Shown one piece after another: positions 14,501-24,938 of a stretch of 64,000 bases of DNA. Under the pieces are notes generated by a model. That model saw only the letters and a program-made list of their open reading frames with translations, was not told where the DNA came from and did not search any database. The stretch comes from Petrosia ficiformis (Eukaryota > Porifera > Demospongiae > Haplosclerida > Petrosiidae), in contig OX345653.1 in NCBI GenBank assembly GCA_947044365.1, positions 1,275,001 through 1,339,000 on the forward strand, written 5' to 3'. Numbering within the stretch: the stretch's first letter is position 1; each line of letters starts with the position of its first letter. The position numbers and the translations under genes were made by a program.

Positions 14501-17500
14501 CATGTGGTTAATAATATGAGTGCATTGCTGGCTGCTTCTGTCTCATTTCTCAGTTCAGCAATGCTAAATTCTAGTAGAAACAGCAACAGGAACAAGACTA
14601 GTAGTATAATCCAGTTTTTTAGGCTTTCTTTAGCTAATCAAGGTGGTAGCAACATTGATAAAAAATTATTAAAAATACATGTACGTGTGAATCTTTGAAG
14701 TTTTTCTTAACAAAGTTTCAAATTTGATATTGATTATTCATCCTACCTTTATTGTAAACATCGAAAAGCTCAAAATTAGTTATACAAGAATGTCTGCATA
14801 CCTTGGAGTGGTCCACTGTATCCTCAACTCCTCTGCTTTCTTATTATCCATTTAGAATAGTCCACCGTTTTCCAGCAGCCACTCCCTTAATATCATAACA
14901 TGTGTTTTAGACTGCTGAAAGCTGAAGCAGATCAAAAGAAATAGAAGCAACTGCTGAAAGCTGAGCTGAAGCAGATCAAAAGAAATAGAAGCAACTGCAG
15001 AAAGCTGAAGCAGATGTAGTTAAGGAAGTCGTATTATTCCGGGGGGGGGGGCTTGGTCAATTAATGGGTGTGGTATGTGTAGATCGAGGTGCAGGAAAAA
15101 AGCTCCTTGTATATAGCTTATGTATAAACTATGGAGTGCCGTTTGCGTCAAAATTATTCGCGTCTCCCGACTCAAACAACATGGATGATAACCCTAACGA
15201 TCCCAAAGCCTAAAATGGGGGGGGCTCCGCCCCCCCAGACCCCCCCCCGTCGGATATACTATATCCGACGTCTGATATGATATCGGATGTCAGATATAGT
15301 ATATCGGATGTCGGATATAGTATATCCGACGTCTGATATGATATTGGATGTCGGATATAGTATATCAGAAGGGGTAACAATGGAGCAGCCAACACAAAAA
15401 AATTTTGACTCATTTGGCACCCAATAATAAACTAGCTGTTCTGCCTGGAATTTATTTTTCCTAAAGTTCTACAACATCCTTAAAAAAGAAAGAAGATAAT
15501 CAAAATAATAGGCTGTTATGCTTCAGACATGAGAAAGTCAGCCATGATTAATGAATGTTGGAAACCACAAAGCAATCAATAGGGATACTTTTAAATGTAA
15601 CAACTTATGATAGACTTTCTGACATGTTCACTTGCTATCTAAGTTACAAAAATAGATACTTTTCAACAATTAGATTTGACCCAATGCTTCCTTTAAACAA
15701 TCATTATTTATGAAGACAACACAATATGGTGTCTATGTAGCTTAATTATAGCTCTTTCTAAATACCAAATTTCATTGAATTCCTGTACTAAATTTCAATA
15801 TTTAAAGTGAACATTTGATCAAAACGTTTTACACAAAAAGGTCCTTTTTTTTGCAAATTCAGTCACAATTACACACACACACACACTCTCTCTCTCCCAT
15901 CTAGTTACAGGAATACAAAACAACAGTCAGCCATAAAATGGTTTTCCAAACAATAGCTTTACTTTGGCCAATCAAATGTCCTCATGGTCGGACAAATTGT
16001 CCATTCAAAATTTCCCATTACTAGTGACTGTTAAAAATACAGCATTAGTGGAGAAGTGATTTCTTCCTTCATATTGTATATATTGTGCATGAGGTAACTA
16101 TTAAGGGTGGAATGGATGTCCAGTTATCCAGTTAAATATCTGTCAACTGAACATCTGGATCAGAGTTTTTGATAAGTTTTGGAGCTTGGGCCAAATTGGC
16201 TCAACAATGGTTAGTGTGTGTGCCATTGAGAATGCAACTTGAGCCAATTAACTAAGAGTTAATGCTGTTAGTGACAATATAATCATAATTAACTGCGCCA
16301 CTGGCCCAAAGAGAGAACTGTGCAGTGCCAAATAAGAAGCTATTTGGGCCAATGGTGTACTATATGAGCTTATCAAAAACACTGATCTGGATCTGTTTCT
16401 TTGTATCTAGGTACTTGTTTAATGTTTGCGCATGTGCAGAAACCAAACAGGTAAAATCAAAATTGCAATAAAACGGCAGTTGATAAGTGTCTTGCACCAT
16501 GCTGCTAGGTTTATAGGCTTGTATAGTGCAGAACAATCTGTAAAAACACCAATGCTGCTTGTATAAACATCTCTTGCAGTTCATTACAGCAAAGGGCGAG
16601 GTAATACTTGATATTTTACTACAAAAAGTTGTGAATTTGTTAAAGCAATTATCCAGGTACCCAACCGTTACTGTAAACGGATATCCAGTTAGTAAAAAAC
16701 AAGATCCATTCTAGCCATAGTAACTATTGTCAGTGGAGTACAGCCAACCAATATCATTAGACACAATATTTGGTCAGACACATTGATTGTTCTTCAACCG
16801 TTATTTTGTACTCTGGACATGCCCCCCAAAGCCACCAGAATAACCTCAGAGAGCATAACCCCAATCCCTCCCAGGAGCAGTGTGCTTCACATGATTGATT
16901 ATTTCCCTTCCCTAACAAAAACTCCTGTATGAAACACTGATACCCTTACCTATCTTTAGTTTGACTTACTTCATGTTTTTCATAGCAAGTTCCAAAGAAT
17001 TTTGTAATGATGCTTCACCAACACATTTTACACACTTGCTCAATGCTTCTTTGTGAACTCTGGGATTACCTGATGAATTATAAATACATACTATACTATG
17101 ACGAGCACATCAATGAAAAAACAAAGGGTAGGAGTGCACAACTCCTGTGTACATAATTAAAAACAGAGCATGTTAAACAATGAATATATTGGACACACCC
17201 ATAACACACTATTACTCAATTTTCTTTTGAACTGGAGCCCACAAGTAAAAAACAAGCTGGAGTTGTTACTCTAAGTCTTGCAGCAATCTGAGGGTATGTT
17301 CTTGGAGTTGTAAAAGACATTTACTTAAGTTTAACCCATTATGGGTGTGGTCAATATATTCTAAAAGTAGTAACTCGTTTAGTACATGCTCCGTTTGCTT
17401 TTAAATTATTTATGTGGGAGTTACACGCTCCTACCTTTTGCTTTTTCATTGATGCACTCCTGGTACTAATCATTAGTGCAACTAATATATACTGTAATAT

Positions 17501-20128
17501 CGAGGGCCCATAATGACAGAAAGCGGAAGAGTAGGAACAGCGAACGACCATTCATTTGGTTGAATTAGACAAACTATCTGTCTGACTGTCTGTTACTATT
17601 TGTAGAGACCATGTCATTGATTATCCTGTTTAATCTACAACTCAAAGTTTAGCTATTAAACAAAAACTTTTAGAAGTGGAAATAGACTCATCCACAAACA
17701 GCAAAATGAGTACATGTTTCAGAGAACGTGTGAATCAACTGTTCAGTGATATTCAGGAATGTCTGACATCTGCAGACATGCTGAAGTTGTGACTTATGAA
17801 AAGAGAGTGAAATCATTACAATGAAGTATTCTTACTATCTTCTTGACAGCTTTATTATTAAACGCACAATTTTAAAAATGGCCTGTAGAAAATGAATAGC
17901 TAGCTGTGAAACAAAGGAAAGAAAAATTCATTGAGACTCTTGCTCATGTCACTTGGTAATATTGCGAAAAAAGTAAAAGTAGAAGATAGTACGAATACTT
18001 TCACAACTTCAGCATGTCTGCAGATGTCAGACATTCCTGAATATCACTGAACAGTTGATTCACACGTTCTCCGAAACTCATTTTGCTGTTTGTGGATGAG
18101 TCTATTTCCACTTCTAAAAGTTTTCGTTTAATAGCTAAACTTTGAGTTGTAGATTAAACAGGATAATCAATGACATGGTCTCTACAAATAGTAACAGACA
18201 GTCAGACAGATAGTTTGTCTAATTCAACCAAATGAATGGTCGTTTGCTGTTCTTCCGCTTTCTGTCATAATGGGCTCCTCCTCATAACACATGTATATTA
18301 TCAATTGTTCCCATTAGTCCATTTACTCCATATACTGATACACTGTATTGTCAATTAGCTGTCCAATTGTGGATAAATTTTCCTCATCTATTATTTTTTA
18401 TTCCTCCATCCATTATCCATTAGTCAATATATTATTCCATCCATTAGTCCATATATTAACCATTAGTCCATACATTACCCATTATTCTTCCCTTCATTAG
18501 TCTATCCATTATCCATTAGTCCATATATTATTCATTATTCCTCCATCATGTAATAATTGTTCAATTCATTAGTTCATACATGGTCCATTCATCCATCCAT
18601 TAGTCCATTTATTCCTTCATTCATTCATGGCTACAGTAATCATCCATCCATTAGTAATATGCTGCTCATTCTATCAATATTCACCTGATAAATCACTTAA
18701 TTTCTCAGCTCTTCCATTTCTAGTTACTATTAATCCAATCTATTAACACAAAATCATATTTAATTATGATTAAGTACACTTAGACATACTTGTGATATCG
18801 GATTTTGATCAATAAACTCTTCAAAAAAACTCTCAAGAATCTACGTAGGAACACATGTACATGTACACGAATAAAAACATACATGTACATGTATAAATAC
18901 ATGTACAATAACATTGTGTAGGTACAAATGTACACGTATTAGATGCGAGGTTAATTGTGTAAGATTTATGCAAGGCATTGTGACATGCAGGCATGAGAGA
19001 ATCAGGAATAAATCAGGAGTCGCAAGTATGTGTTTGATACGTAGTTAAGGAAGTCGCGTCATTCCGAGGGGCTTGGTCAATTAATGAGCGTAACGCGTAA
19101 AAGAACTCATGCTCGAGCTACAGACCAGAAGGAAAAATGTAAACTGCCAATAACTGTTGTATTCAGCAGAGAAACAGTATAAAGAATTAAAGATGATGCA
19201 GGAATCTTTAACAAGTAAGTATAATAAGTTGTTGAGTTTCAGACATAAGGAAGTCATCATTTAGAACCTTGAGAGAGCACTTCAGTAACCTAATTTCTGT
19301 GCACTTAGACTGCAGTTAGACTTACTTCTTCAGGCCCCAGATTTTGAGTACACAGAAAGGTAGAGACTCTACTCCCATTAGCAATGATTGATACATACAT
19401 GTAATCATCACAAACTAATGCATTTGGTGGGCATTTCGAAAGGTTCGAAATGCCCACCAAATGAACGAATGTTAGAACCTTCATTCAAATTGACTTAAGA
19501 AATGTCACTCGAGCATAAAATTAAAATCGGATATTATGTCACGTGAATGAATCAGTTATTACATTCTTTAAATACAAACGTTTTGGTCACAGCCTCTCTC
19601 GGTGTTCCATTTCTGTCAACCGTCTAGCCGCATTGGGTGCTTGCAGAATAGATATATATTGTCAATCCAGTCTATGTACATGAGACTCACAACTTTAGTA
19701 CATGTTAATCTGTTTGGTCTGAGATCTTTTTCTTCCATTGAATATGATAGATCCATCACAACAAACATATGTCGCATCTGAAGATAAGGATTCAATAAAA
19801 TGGCGGATTAATTAATTAAGTCGCTATCTTCTTACCATTCCAAGTTTTACTTGACTCTTGTGATCAAACAGCCTTTAGAATTAAACCCAATTGCTAGATA
19901 TTGAATTAAACAACATCTACTTACTTTCTTCTCTTTGCCTTGTACAACTCATGTTCATCTGGAGCATGAATTCGACCCTCAGTATCTTCTTGTATTGCTT
20001 CCCTGTGAGGAAGACAAAGTTTTCACACTTTTTCTCTCCTCACAAAAACACATCTCAAGTCCTCACCAAGGTCTTTCGTATTCACCTTCCCATGTATAGC
20101 CCACATCATTTTGGTCCTCTCCATCCAT
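8521..20128 (-). CDS. GTF2H2: TFIIH subunit p44 (GTF2H2/SSL1-type), N-terminal part, 3' end outside window
   Basis: Encodes the p44 subunit of the TFIIH core, which supports and stimulates the XPD helicase in transcription initiation and nucleotide excision repair in the nucleus. Ten exons read on the minus strand: 20067-20128, 19925-20002, 19836-19872, 19691-19777, 18790-18840, 18685-18739, 16970-17069, 11501-11591, 8652-8739, 8521-8597. Together they give 242 in-phase residues starting MDGEDQ. Family landmarks are the N-terminal YERPWEAIQED block, the von Willebrand A-type domain (MRHMFVVMDLSYSM, then RPNRLTCT), DQNPISQ, SREVLI, TSCDPDN, IIGLAAEVKLC and VILDEPHF-PPPAK. Human p44 is about 395 residues; the missing third carries the C4 zinc finger and RING-like domain. 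The last visible exon ends in a good donor (AAG|GTAATG), and I found no continuation to position 1, so the final intron exceeds 8.5 kb. Start chosen at the first ATG with A at -3 and G at +4. It is head-to-head with the CUB gene. Identification is very secure; exon ends come from phase and splice consensus. Confidence 0.93.
9660..9918 (+). pseudogene. Decayed transposon ORF fragment with Arg/Glu-rich repeats (Helitron-like?)
   Basis: Two frames read pieces such as ETSEEPRSKGATARLRRLAT and TEEKLRGREQKQRDLDESEQ. These resemble the ETxEERxxRL repeat typical of the N-terminal region of animal Helitron-type helicase ORFs. A frameshift separates them, a stop follows at about 9918, and nothing downstream is coding. 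Attribution to Helitrons is tentative. Confidence 0.3.
10197..10485. mobile_element. Dispersed non-coding element, intact copy
   Basis: 289 bases, from GTTACCCAGTTATCTGG to GATCCATTCCACCCC. The second copy, at about 16107-16718, aligns along its length apart from one nested insertion and a short extra segment, so this copy shows the unoccupied insertion site (ATCCGGAT). Confidence 0.7.
15240..15375. repeat. Short palindromic tandem repeat (ATCCGACGTCTGATAT units)
   Basis: About six units of 20-25 bases alternate in direction (GATATAGTATATC flanked by CGGATGT or CCGACGT). Preceded by a G/C-rich flank (GGGGGGGCTCCGCCCCCC). Confidence 0.8.
16107..16718. mobile_element. Second copy of the dispersed element, with a nested hAT-type MITE
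   Basis: Outer ends match 10197-10485. The hAT-type MITE at 16161-16384 is inserted at its ATCTGGAT site. Confidence 0.75.
16161..16384. mobile_element. hAT-type MITE nested, TSD ATCTGGAT
   Basis: 224-base element CAGAGTTTTTGATAAG...CTTATCAAAAACACTG, flanked by ATCTGGAT at 16153-16160 and 16385-16392. The sister copy near 10242 has this site only once (ATCCGGAT). Confidence 0.92.
17101..17460. repeat. Inverted repeat 1 (arms about 107 and 123 bp), GTF2H2 intron 6
   Basis: Arms 17101-17208 and 17338-17460 are imperfect reverse complements (for example GAATATATTGGACACACCCA against its partner near 17340-17365). Spacer about 130 bases. No coding capacity. Confidence 0.8.
17502..18280. repeat. 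Inverted repeat 2 (arms about 285 bp), GTF2H2 intron 6
   Basis: Arms 17502-17792 and 18001-18280 are nearly perfect reverse complements around a 208-base spacer. Outer ends read GAGGGCCCATAATGACAGAA and its complement. Looks like a foldback element; no target duplication was confirmed. Confidence 0.9.
18281..18684. repeat. CCATTAGTCCAT-type degenerate repeat
   Basis: About 300 bases of irregular CCATCCATTAGTCCATATATTA-like units next to inverted repeat 2. Confidence 0.7.
19421..19463. repeat. Perfect 20-bp-arm palindrome, 3-base loop
   Basis: CATTTGGTGGGCATTTCGAA, then AGG, then the exact reverse complement. In GTF2H2 intron 4, about 670 bases inside the gene from its start codon. Confidence 0.95.
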
Positions 20129-20326
20129 TATCACGTGATATACCCCACGTGGGCGCGGCTACCACGTGGAAATTCATACACGAGGTTAACAAGTGGGGGG
20201 GCGTTCACCCTCACAAAGGTGGAGCTGGTGCTATAAAACATCTTGTAACTGTACTTACACCATTCCCAAGTTTCTCTTTTTTTCCCCCACTAGACTGGAC
20301 TTCACTTACTAAGACAATATTACACA
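20129..20326. promoter_or_regulatory. Bidirectional promoter with three CACGTG E-boxes and a TATA box
   Basis: Only 198 bases separate the start codons of GTF2H2 (minus) and the CUB/EGF gene (plus). Perfect CACGTG palindromes lie at 20132-20137, 20146-20151 and 20163-20168. A TATAAAA box at 20232-20238 faces the CUB gene, about 90 bases before its ATG, a normal distance for a short 5' UTR. A further CACGTG is at 19540-19545 in a GTF2H2 intron. E-boxes of this type bind bHLH factors (USF, MYC/MAX, TFEB families) in animals. Which factor acts here is unknown. The E-box cluster lies 4-40 bases from the GTF2H2 ATG, so some of it may be in that gene's 5' UTR. Confidence 0.7.
20232..20238 (+). promoter_or_regulatory. 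TATA box of the CUB/EGF gene
   Basis: TATAAAA, with transcription expected to begin about 30 bases downstream and the ATG at 20327. The shared region shows no matching TATA box facing GTF2H2, as usual for a housekeeping partner. Confidence 0.55.
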
Positions 20327-23300
20327 ATGTACTGTTGTTACCGGATTGTTACACTCATTTTCTCCGCGCTAATCTACCTGTCAACTTCACAAGCAAATAT
20401 TATTGGACAAAATGTTGAAAGACAAGCAGCAACCAGCAGAAATGGATTTCCTACCATTCAACCAGCATTTCTATTGGATCCATGTTCATCAGGTATGGAA
20501 CTTGCAGTGTCAATAAACATCTCAATTGAAAAAAAAAGACCATGATATATTAAAATATAGCATTATCAGCCTTTTCCCGGATATTATTTCAGATCTAAGA
20601 TACCGATCTAAACCTTACTTTGATAGTCACCTCCCTGCAATGCTTTATCAGATATCATTAAGTACACACACACTCCATCTACATATTTAACCAAGCCTAT
20701 TATCCCTCCCTGTAGAAGTACAAAGTGTAGCAATTAGCATATTTCCATCAAGGTTTGACATTCCCTGCAGTAGTGTAATATATTAATAGTGCAATACGAA
20801 TCCCACAGCCTCTTCTACAACTTATACACCATTCCCTGCAGTAGTTTCGTGGATGCAAAACAGAATTCTGCAGCCAATCCTGCTACATATGTTGAATGAT
20901 ATCTAACGGAAAGTTATAACAAAAACGATATTCATATCATTGAAGTATGAAATGAATATGATTGTGATAAACATTATGTTTTTAATTCCATAAATACATT
21001 TAATCCAAGTATAAATATAATCTTTGTATATACAGGTGCTCTTTCAAGGAGTGAAAAATGGACCAACGGGATTATACCATATGCAATAAGTGATGAATTA
21101 TCAGGTAAGGAGATGCAATCATCAGTTTACAGATAAATGAGGTTTATGAATCGACCGCATAAGTTAGCACCAGCATGAATTAATGGAATGAAGGAAATAT
21201 GTAACATACAAATTACTTTATAGACATTTAGTCTTCCATCATGAGATAGAATGGATGGCATTTTGATTAAAAAATTTTGAAGTTTTGAAATTTAAAATAA
21301 TTTAAAATAATCAGTATATCAGATAATGACTATAATGAATTCAGAAAAGCATTTGTATGGATAAGTATGTGATTGGATAAATGAATAGATGATCACTTCA
21401 TATTATATTCATTTTCAGAGTCAACTTCCATCGCTGTTCAGTATGCTATGCAGAAAATAGAATCTACTGCTTGTGTCCAATACATACCATATACACAACA
21501 ACAGGATTATGTTTTCATTGAGCATGGACAGAGGTAAGTAGCACTTTATTAATTAAACTAACAAACAAAAAACCTTTCTTTTGTTTAATAGATGTTGCTC
21601 TCACAAAGGACGAGTCGGTTATGGCTTGCATTATATGTTTGTACATGAGTTATGTAATGATGACCAACTTATTGCTGTGTTAGCGAATGCAGCAACAGTC
21701 AATTGGGAATTGCTACACAGTGCCATTGAGTGTGAAGGTATGCATTTTACAAATCACATAATTATAATAATAACATTGTTGTCATTTTCTAGCAAGCTGT
21801 GGTGGGTCATTCTATGTTGACCACCCTAGTAGAGGTATGTTGAAATCTCCAGGCTATCCTTCCGAATACTTACCAAATATGGAATGTGTATGGAAGCTGT
21901 GGATAACAAATGGTACAATTGTGCAGTTAGATATTCAGGAATTTGAACTGGAAGATGACGACGATTGTATCTATGATTATTTGGAGATTATTGAACAGGA
22001 TATTGATGGCGAGGTGATGAGTAATGCTAAGTACTGTGGTAATACATCAGAGAAACAGTTCAATTTTACTGCTGGTAGTGTGTCAATACATTTCAAGTCA
22101 GATACCGATATTCAAGCTGTGGGATTTCTAATTGAATATGACACATTTAAAGGTACTGCAAACATTTAAAATCAATGATATTAATTTCAGGATTCTTCTC
22201 TTTTTGCAGAGACAAATTTATCAATATTGTGTTCTGAATATAATGGTGGATGTTCTCATATATGTGTGGCTGACGATGATGGAGTGAAAGTTGAATGCTC
22301 TTGTGAAGAAGGTTATGCTGTAGGAGAAGATACACGTACTTGTGAAGGTATGAAACAAATACTTTGTCATATACTGGAAGTGAAAAACTTCCATCAGGAT
22401 TTCATAAAGGATTTTCTGTTAGGGAGTGGAAGAATCGAGCATATGAACCACACTGCTTCTGGGGTCCGGGGGTATGCTCACCCAGAAAATGCTTTAATTT
22501 AGGTCCTCTGAGGTGACTTCTGGGACTCAACACGTCTTGTAGCTAAGATGTTTTGCATGTTAAAGTAAAGTTGGTCTAAAATCTTAAGGGGAAATCTCCA
22601 TCCCCCTGTATGAAACCCTGCCCATATACCAGTAAACTAGTAATGCATGTGCACTTCCTCATATGCCCAAGCGATTAATGGTAAAAAGCAACTGGATCCA
22701 GGGTTCAATTGACAGCTGGTGTATGGTTTTTTTTTCTAACCTTTACTAAAATAATAATGAATATTGTCACTTATTTATTTAATAAAGAAAGTTAATAGTC
22801 ATTTAATTTTTAAAGATATCAATGAGTGTTTAGTGATGAAGAGAGGAGGTTGTGAACAGAGATGCAAGAATACACTGGGCTCATACTACTGTCACTGTAA
22901 ACCAGGTTTTGGATTAGCTGCTGACAATCAAACATGTTTGGGTAAGTTATAAAAGATGAAAATATGAAACGAAATTATCAGATTTGTTTCTGCAGAATGC
23001 GGAGCAGAACTTAACTCAACAAATGGGACTATTACATCACCAGGATTCCCCTCCTCTTATCTACCTCATCAGAACTGTTTATGGACAATTCATCGTTTAC
23101 CTGATCACTACATCAAAATCATGATATCAAATTTTGATACACCTCTGAGTTTAAAATGTAGGGATGACTACCTCAAACCACAACATGGAAAATTTATCTA
23201 TAAAAGGCGAATATGTGGACATTTTACACTCATTAAGTACATTATTCAAGAAGGAAATAGTACATATTTTCAATTCCACTCACACTTACCAACTTCATCA

Positions 23301-23426
23301 GTTCATACGGGTTTCAATATGACATATGAACAGGTTCCGATTGACGAGATTTCAACACACGAATTAGAAACAGTTTATGTTGATGACTATTCATTTCCTT
23401 ACCAAAGGAATAGGTGGCTATCATGA
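20327..23426 (+). CDS. Secreted astacin-like (inactive)-CUB-EGF-EGF-CUB protein, tolloid/BMP1-like layout
   Basis: Predicted extracellular protein of 516 residues from eight exons: 20327-20492, 21036-21104, 21419-21533, 21592-21737, 21793-22152, 22210-22347, 22816-22941, 22996-23426. Residues 1-23 form a signal peptide ([20 protein letters not shown]). Residues 60-165 match the first half of an astacin metalloprotease: [31 protein letters not shown] and FVHEL. CUB1 (about 168-285) starts with [13 protein letters not shown] and has SPGYPSEY; an EGF module ([12 protein letters not shown]) follows, then a calcium-binding EGF (DINEC, GSYYCHC), then CUB2 ([14 protein letters not shown]). The astacin zinc motif HExxHxxGxxH is broken: H135-E136 is followed by L-C-N139, and the rest of the motif, the Met-turn and the domain's C-terminal half are absent. 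Flanking introns are only 58 and 55 bases, leaving no room for a missed exon. It is therefore probably a pseudoprotease acting as a binding protein. The domain order resembles tolloid/BMP1 with fewer CUB repeats; orthology is not claimed. Confidence 0.88.
20493..21035. other. Intron 1 of the CUB/EGF gene
   Basis: 543 bases. The phrase CATTCCCTGCAGTAGT occurs twice (20757 and 20829 regions). No exon or repeat family otherwise seen. Confidence 0.5.
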
Positions 23427-23699
23427 ACCAAACTCTCTTTCTTTATTGTGACACAACATGACATTACATGACATGGTTGAATTGATGATTGAAATCACAA
23501 AACTTCAATCGACTCGTAGCTATTATCACTTAACAATTACACAAACACTTCATATACACAATACTAACTCTCCCCGACTAAATTTATTATTATTTTATAT
23601 TATCATTATGATTTCTGAACATATGTTTATAATCCCCAAATTTATACCATAATTAAATTTATTTTTTGGTCTCAAAAACTGAAAACAAATTTGTGATTA

Positions 23700-23705
23700 A
23701 ATAAA
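23700..23705 (+). terminator. Poly(A) signal AATAAA of the CUB/EGF gene
   Basis: Canonical hexamer about 275 bases after the stop codon, and the clearest one before the next repeat element at 23842. Confidence 0.5.
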
Positions 23706-24888
23706 TTCATTGCTGATCACATGATCTATGGCCAATCAGATCATATTGATGTCACAATACTTTAAATAATTAATTGTGTGCAAAATGTTATTTGTTGCAC
23801 CTTTTTATTCACCTCTGTTACTGTAGCTCCAAGAACAGTCCTAAAGGTCATTCATGTTTATCATGACCTCAGATAACTTTAATTTGGAATAAAAAAATTT
23901 TTCCTGCACCATTTTCATCCTACCCATTCTTTTCAATCCTATTACAGTATACTCATACATTAACCTTACAACATTGACTATATTACATATAAAGTAATGA
24001 CATCCTAATTTTGAGGTCATCATGATTGTGAACTGACTTTAGGTGGATGATAATAAACACTTTACATGCTCTCCTTGTACACTATGTAACATTGACCTTT
24101 ATTGCATCATCCTCATGCACACTTAATAAAGTGAGGTGAGTGTACGTGTTATAATTATAACATACATATAAATTGATTAATACATGTATTACTGATGTTA
24201 TACCAATTTTTTAAAAATAATAAATGTGTTAAAAATATGTAAGAATATCAAAACCGAAAAAGCACACAAACTAGATTGGGGTGGTACATCAGCAAATTAA
24301 ACTAACCACTTCCATATAACCCTACATAAGTATAGTTACATAGTATATATACTTTGCAATTTACTACTTATCTGTATCGGATGAAGCAGAGCACTTAACA
24401 ACACTATGCACACACAAGAATGGAATGTATTCCCTAAGTATACATACCATATAAGGCATTTCTTATGTAATACTCATGCAGAAGAAGCTTCAGGCATTAG
24501 TCTTGTAAAGGGACTAGTCTGTTTGTCTAGAGTATTATTTAATTAACAGGAATTCGAACTGGTAATTCTTTCACATAATTATGAGCTTAATTAACTTAGT
24601 TTTCATCGTAATGGTCTTAAGATACATCTATGTGACTATAATAATTCAATACATTTTTACTACAAATATCAGATTCCAATATTATATAATAGCCTCATTT
24701 GAACTAAATGATGGGTGACTAAGTGAATGTGAGAAATGTTAATTCCAATCATCATTGTAAGCACTTCCAGCAACTCTATATGATGTATCAGGAGAGCATG
24801 ATAGAAAACATTTCCATCAAGTGCTCCTGGTAGTATGGTATAAGACTGGTGCTTTTTCCAAGTAATGATGTGTATAATTACAGAATAA

Positions 24889-24894
24889 TTTATT
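24889..24894 (-). terminator. Poly(A) signal of FOXRED1
   Basis: AATAAA on the minus strand, 45 bases after the FOXRED1 stop codon. Confidence 0.55.
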
Positions 24895-24938
24895 AATGAG
24901 GGCAATAAAACTAATAATTTATAAAAGGTATAAAAAAT

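Larger units (their letters stand above)
11592..16969. other. GTF2H2 intron 7
   Basis: Holds a TAAAGGTCA MITE (11706-11971), GTATCCC-family pieces (near 11620, 12085 and 13990), a rearranged hAT-type MITE (about 12267-12500), a GTGTGGAAACA MITE (12787-12945), three partial copies of a CTGTGTATCAATCTGACAAT segment (13267-13400 and 13793-13860), AGCTGAAGCAGATCAAAAGA repeats (14920-15010), a palindromic array (15240-15375) and nested elements (16107-16718). No exon was recognised. Confidence 0.6.
23427..24938. other. Convergent spacer between the CUB/EGF gene and FOXRED1
   Basis: No exon was recognised on either strand. It holds the 3' UTR of the CUB gene, a TAAAGGTCA-family MITE (23842-24042), a fragment shared with 48150-48250 and 63115-63180 (about 24255-24340), and otherwise unremarkable AT-rich DNA. 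Confidence 0.6.

Noticed and set aside
14504..14698. Plus-strand Ser/Asn-rich frame
   Set aside because: No homology and no splice partners; lies inside the long GTF2H2 intron 7 on the opposite strand.
19891..20418. Plus-strand open frame of 175 codons
   Set aside because: It runs antisense through two GTF2H2 exons and across the promoter, and matches no family; both flanking genes explain the region.
22348..22815. Possible extra exon between the two EGF modules
   Set aside because: The exon phases on both sides already join (g|at to GAT Asp), and no further EGF or CUB motif is present in the intron.
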